A DNA stretch of 64,000 nucleotides from Fluviispira multicolorata. Lineage in GTDB: Bacteria; Bdellovibrionota_B; Oligoflexia; Silvanigrellales; Silvanigrellaceae. The position numbers were made by a program, and so were the translations under genes. Shown in pieces: positions 60,704 through 64,000 of this stretch. The stretch lies in NCBI RefSeq assembly GCF_009208585.1, contig NZ_WFLN01000005.1, forward strand, positions 269,470 through 333,469. Reading direction: 5' to 3'. A model generated the notes under the pieces. That model was not told the DNA's origin, searched no databases, and saw only the letters and a list, made by a program, of their open reading frames with translations. Every line of letters begins with the position of its first letter. Position 1 is the first letter of the stretch.

Positions 60704-63601
60704 TTAAAAGAGGGTTTGTTCGTTAGAGAGAAGGCGTTCCTTTTGCTTTTTGGCTAAATTTTGTTGTTTGGCAAGAGTTTTTAGCAAATGAACGCTTTGT
60801 TCCCCTTCTGCAAGTTGTTTTTGCGCTGCAAATTCTTTAAGGATATAAAGAACTTCAAGAGCTTGACGGGGTGTTGTGCCATCAAGGTCAAGGCTCGTGA
60901 GAGCCATTTGCAAACTATTTTTTATAGGGCTCTCTTGTGGGATCTTGATTTGATTGCTTTTTAATTGAATGGGTTTTGCTTCTGGCTCCTGTTCAAGTTT
61001 TAGGAGAACTTCTTCTGCTCGGGCAATAATGCTGCTTGGAATTCCTGCAAGTTCAGCGACATGTAGACCATAGCTCTTTCCTGAGCCTCCATGTGCATAT
61101 TTTCGTGAGAAAATAATTTCTTTTTTATCTTGATTGTTCTCATCTTTACATGTCGTTTCGACAACGGACATATGCATGGGGCAAATATTGTTGTGAGTCT
61201 TACAGACTTCTTGTAACTCATGATAATGAGTAGAAAACAATGCTCTGGCTGTTACTTTTTCGGATAAATTTTCAAGAATTGACCATGCAATGGAAAGACC
61301 ATCAAAGGTTGATGTTCCGCGACCAATTTCATCGAGCAACAGCAGACTTTGCGGGGTAGCAAACCTCAGCATATTAGCTGTTTCAAGCATTTCAACCATG
61401 AAGGTAGACTGGCTTTTAAGTGCATTATCACCAGAACCTATGCGGGTGAAAATACGATCTACAAGACCTATTTCAGCTTTTTGGGCAGGTACATAGGAGC
61501 CAATTTGGCAAAGGACTTGGGTCACAGCGACTTGTCGCATAAGCGTGCTTTTACCGGCCATGTTTGGGCCCGTAATTAAGTGTACTAACGGATTCTGCTC
61601 TGAACTTTCATTTATAATTCCAAGTGAAATATCGTTTGGTACAAAGACTTCAGTTGTTTGTAAATTTGCTAAAATAGGATGAGTTGAGCCAGTTAATTTA
61701 GTAAATATTTTGTTACTTAAACTAGGGTGACACCAATCGTATTGCTGAGCGAGCTGTGCAAAGGTAACAGAAAGATCAATGTCTGCAATAAGTTCAGAAG
61801 CCTTTGTCAAAATGCTTGAATATTCTAAAATCTGTGTTCTTAAATATTCGAGAATTTCTTTTTCTAATATGATGCGTTCATCACTTGCATTTAATGATTT
61901 TTCTTCGAGTTCTTTAAGCTCTGGTGTAATATATCGTTCACAATTTGTTAAAGTTTGTTTTCTAATAAAATGTTTTGGTGCTTGAGCTATTTTTCCCTTA
62001 GAAATTTCAAAATAATAACCAAATGCACCCGTATAGCCAATTTTTAAGGTTGAAATTTGTGAGATTTCGCGTTCTTTTTGTTCAAGGGAGTTTAGCAACT
62101 CAGAAAAATTTGTTGTAAGGGCAATGGCTGCATCGAGTTCTTTAGAATAACCTTCTTTAAAAACAATTCCTCCTTTTCCCATAACAGCTGAAGGTTCTTC
62201 GGCGAGCGATTTTATTAAAAGATCTTTTAATGGTTCTATAGATTTTATGATGCTATTATTTTTAAATGGATTAGACTTAACTTTATTTAAAACCTTTTCA
62301 AGTGTAGGTAATGATATTAATGTTTGTTTTAGCCAAGCCATTCCTCTTGCATCTAAATTCTTTTGTGCAGCTCTTGATAATAATCTATCAATATCTGCGG
62401 TTGAACGTAGATTTTCAATTATTTCATTGACAATTTCGGTTTGCTCTAAAAATTCACTTATAATTAAATGAGATTTTTCAATTTCTTTTAAATTTTTAAA
62501 TGGATAATTAAGTCTGCGAATCAGTTTTCGACTGCCTGTTGCCGTTGAGCATTTATTAAGAAAATGGAAAAGACTTCCTTTTTTCTCACCTGAAGCTGTA
62601 TAAAAAAAGTCTAAATGTTTACGAGTTCCTTCGTCAATTATTAGATGAGCTGTTAAATCATAGTAAGTGATAAACTGTATGTTTTTTAAAACAGACTTTT
62701 GTGTTGATTTTAAATATTGAAGGATTGCGCAAGTGCATTGTAAGCCATTTGTTATTTCATTTAAACCAAAAGAATTTAAATCTTTTTCTTTAAAAAACTC
62801 AAGAAAGAGTTCTTTGCAGTTTACAGGTGAGCGCAATATCCAATTATCAATTACATTCACTGTTGTGGAATGATTTTTTTGCAGAGATTTAATGAGTTCG
62901 TGAATGTAATTTTGAATACTTTTAGGCACAAGTATTTCGCGTGGAGCAATGGTCGCAATTTCTTGGCTCAATAACAATTCATTTAAATTTTGTGTTATTC
63001 GAAACTCACCAGTTGAGACATCCACATAGGCAATGCTGTATGTTTTTTTATGTTCAATAATACTGGCTAAGTAACAACCGAATTTTGTTTCATGACTTGT
63101 TTCTTCGTCATCTAAATCGCCTGGAACGGCTGGTGTGGCTATCCGAGTGATTTCTCTTCTTACAATTCCTTTAGCTTGGCGTGGATCTTCAACTTGATCG
63201 CACACAGCGACTTTAAAACCAGCTAAAATACATTTTTTTAGTGCATTTTTATAACCAACAGCGGGTGAGCCTGCCATTGGTACAGGGTTTGCACTTGATT
63301 TATCTCGAGATGTTAAGGTTAATCCGCAAATATCTGAAACAATAATGGCATCAATGCCAAAGAGCTCGTAAAAGTCACCCATTCTGAAAAAAAGCAGTGC
63401 ATCGGGCACTTCGTCTTTTGCAGTTTTAAATTGCTTCATCATAGGTGAGTCGAGCTGATTTAAGGATATTCCAGATATATGTTCGGAACTTAGTTTTTCA
63501 ATAGCTGGTTTTAAATGCGGAGGGAGTTCTTTGCCATTTGCAAGCCAGTGTTTCAAGAGTGAGTGGGTGGAATTCATATTTAAATTTTCTACTAAGGTCA
63601 T
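60704..63601 (-). CDS. mutS: DNA mismatch repair protein MutS
   Basis: A 965-residue MutS, about 110 residues longer than E. coli MutS; the extra length is spread over an N-terminal extension of 50 residues and the C-terminus. I take 63601 (AGGG site) rather than the TTG eight codons earlier. Mismatch-binding FYE lies in RMGDFYELFGIDA. ATPase motifs are GPNMAGKSTLMR (about 680), LLLLDEIGRGTSTFDG and the STHYHEL switch. A C-terminal helical dimer/clamp region is present. mutL is not adjacent. Confidence 0.96.
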   Translation of the reverse strand: MTLVENLNMNSTHSLLKHWLANGKELPPHLKPAIEKLSSEHISGISLNQLDSPMMKQFKTAKDEVPDALLFFRMGDFYELFGIDAIIVSDICGLTLTSRDKSSANPVPMAGSPAVGYKNALKKCILAGFKVAVCDQVEDPRQAKGIVRREITRIATPAVPGDLDDEETSHETKFGCYLASIIEHKKTYSIAYVDVSTGEFRITQNLNELLLSQEIATIAPREILVPKSIQNYIHELIKSLQKNHSTTVNVIDNWILRSPVNCKELFLEFFKEKDLNSFGLNEITNGLQCTCAILQYLKSTQKSVLKNIQFITYYDLTAHLIIDEGTRKHLDFFYTASGEKKGSLFHFLNKCSTATGSRKLIRRLNYPFKNLKEIEKSHLIISEFLEQTEIVNEIIENLRSTADIDRLLSRAAQKNLDARGMAWLKQTLISLPTLEKVLNKVKSNPFKNNSIIKSIEPLKDLLIKSLAEEPSAVMGKGGIVFKEGYSKELDAAIALTTNFSELLNSLEQKEREISQISTLKIGYTGAFGYYFEISKGKIAQAPKHFIRKQTLTNCERYITPELKELEEKSLNASDERIILEKEILEYLRTQILEYSSILTKASELIADIDLSVTFAQLAQQYDWCHPSLSNKIFTKLTGSTHPILANLQTTEVFVPNDISLGIINESSEQNPLVHLITGPNMAGKSTLMRQVAVTQVLCQIGSYVPAQKAEIGLVDRIFTRIGSGDNALKSQSTFMVEMLETANMLRFATPQSLLLLDEIGRGTSTFDGLSIAWSILENLSEKVTARALFSTHYHELQEVCKTHNNICPMHMSVVETTCKDENNQDKKEIIFSRKYAHGGSGKSYGLHVAELAGIPSSIIARAEEVLLKLEQEPEAKPIQLKSNQIKIPQESPIKNSLQMALTSLDLDGTTPRQALEVLYILKEFAAQKQLAEGEQSVHLLKTLAKQQNLAKKQKERLLSNEQTLF

Positions 63602-63655
63602 TGCGGAAAGCCCTTTTAAGCACAAGAGTCATAAGCAACACACTATAGAATATAA

Positions 63656-63686
63656 AAAAAGGAGAGTAAAACTTACTCTCCTTTTT
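63656..63686 (-). terminator. Terminator of typA overlapping its stop codon
   Basis: A perfect 14-bp stem (AAAAAGGAGAGTAA / TTACTCTCCTTTTT) with a 3-base loop, followed on the minus strand by T. The TAA stop of typA (63675-63673) is part of the stem. It separates typA from mutS. Confidence 0.85.
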
Positions 63687-64000
63687 CTCTGCGGGAAACA
63701 CTGCGTTGGTTGGAAGCGAGGGTGCGCTTACGAATACGAATGTTCTTTGGAGTGATTTCAATCCAGTCATCATCTTCAACCCAGTCAAGAGCGGTTTCAA
63801 GGCTCATGCGAGTTACAGGGGAGAGTTTGGTTGAGTCATCGGATCCAGAAGCACGCATGTTTGTTAGCTTTTTCTCACGAACAGCGTTTACATCTAGGTT
63901 AGAGTCACGATTGTGTTCACCAACAATCATGCCTTCATAAACTTCTTCACCTGCACCAACAAAAAGACGACCACGTTCTTCAAGTCCGGAAAGAGCATAT
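63673..64000 (-). CDS. typA: Ribosome-associated GTPase TypA/BipA, 3' part only
   Basis: The last 109 codons of BipA; the gene continues past the right edge. The tail matches the family: YALSGLEERGRLFVGAGEEV, MIVGEHNRD, VNAVREKKLTNMRASGSDD and the C-terminal ITPKNIRIRKR. BipA is a translational GTPase used in ribosome assembly and stress adaptation. The GTPase domain is outside the window. It ends in a hairpin that includes the stop codon. Confidence 0.95.
   Translation of the reverse strand, partial: YALSGLEERGRLFVGAGEEVYEGMIVGEHNRDSNLDVNAVREKKLTNMRASGSDDSTKLSPVTRMSLETALDWVEDDDWIEITPKNIRIRKRTLASNQRSVSRREKGE

Noticed and set aside
1..64000. tRNA or rRNA genes
   Set aside because: No cloverleaf-like or rRNA-like stretch was recognised by eye on either strand; a tRNAscan-SE run would be decisive.

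Overview
The window is a low-GC (AT-rich) chromosomal segment of a Gram-negative bacterium. A two-membrane envelope is shown by a type II secretion system (T2SS), several Sec/lipoprotein signals, an LpoB-like lipoprotein and a phosphoethanolamine transferase. The combination of housekeeping genes (gatCAB, frr, nadB, ettA, rpsR, mutS, typA, folE2) with many secreted proteins of predatory or host-associated type suggests the Bdellovibrionota/Oligoflexia, most likely a Silvanigrella-like lineage. That taxonomic call is inference from protein style, not from a marker search.

Layout. 1-4.6 kb: amino-sugar catabolism (BadF-type GlcNAc kinase, nagA), an OsmC-SDR fusion and cinA. 4.6-7.2 kb: a divergent NMT1/THI5-type ABC transporter. 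7.6-10.7 kb: a large lipoprotein fusing a CotH kinase domain to a phosphodiester glycosidase. 10.7-14.8 kb: a cytidylate-kinase-like protein and the gatCAB tRNA amidotransferase genes. 15-22 kb: a TetR regulator with a palindromic operator, two small conserved proteins (one with a poly-C tract near its start), and secreted genes: three substrate-binding proteins without transporter partners, a zinc phospholipase C-like enzyme and a YaiI homologue. 22.4-24.3 kb: OsmC, a four-helix membrane protein and folE2.

24.3-29.7 kb is an accessory, decaying region. It holds a Cys-rich secreted protein, a degraded second folE2, remnants of other small genes, a secreted beta-propeller with paired cysteines, an IS4-like transposase with a 34-bp inverted repeat at its 3' end, and a 43-codon stub of a carbamoyltransferase. 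29.7-40.3 kb returns to core genes (ydcF-like, frr, lpoB-like, nadB, GT2-GtrA, ettA, menH-like), interspersed with a kinase-fold protein, a catalytically degenerate serine recombinase and an XRE regulator preceded by an attenuator-like RNA element.

40.3-54.6 kb is one long minus-strand operon: SpoIIE-type phosphatase, two GspC-like PDZ proteins, gspD-E-F-G-H-I-J-K and a metallophosphoesterase. GspL and GspM are not present here. Divergent from it lie a methyl-accepting-type coiled-coil protein and an AAA+/Fis regulator that lacks the sigma-54 contact loop and carries a Q/N-rich linker. Phosphatase, sensor and regulator next to the secretion genes suggest regulated secretion, which is inference. 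The window closes with a phosphoethanolamine transferase, rpsR, mutS and the 3' part of typA. Several terminators overlap the stop codons of the genes they serve.
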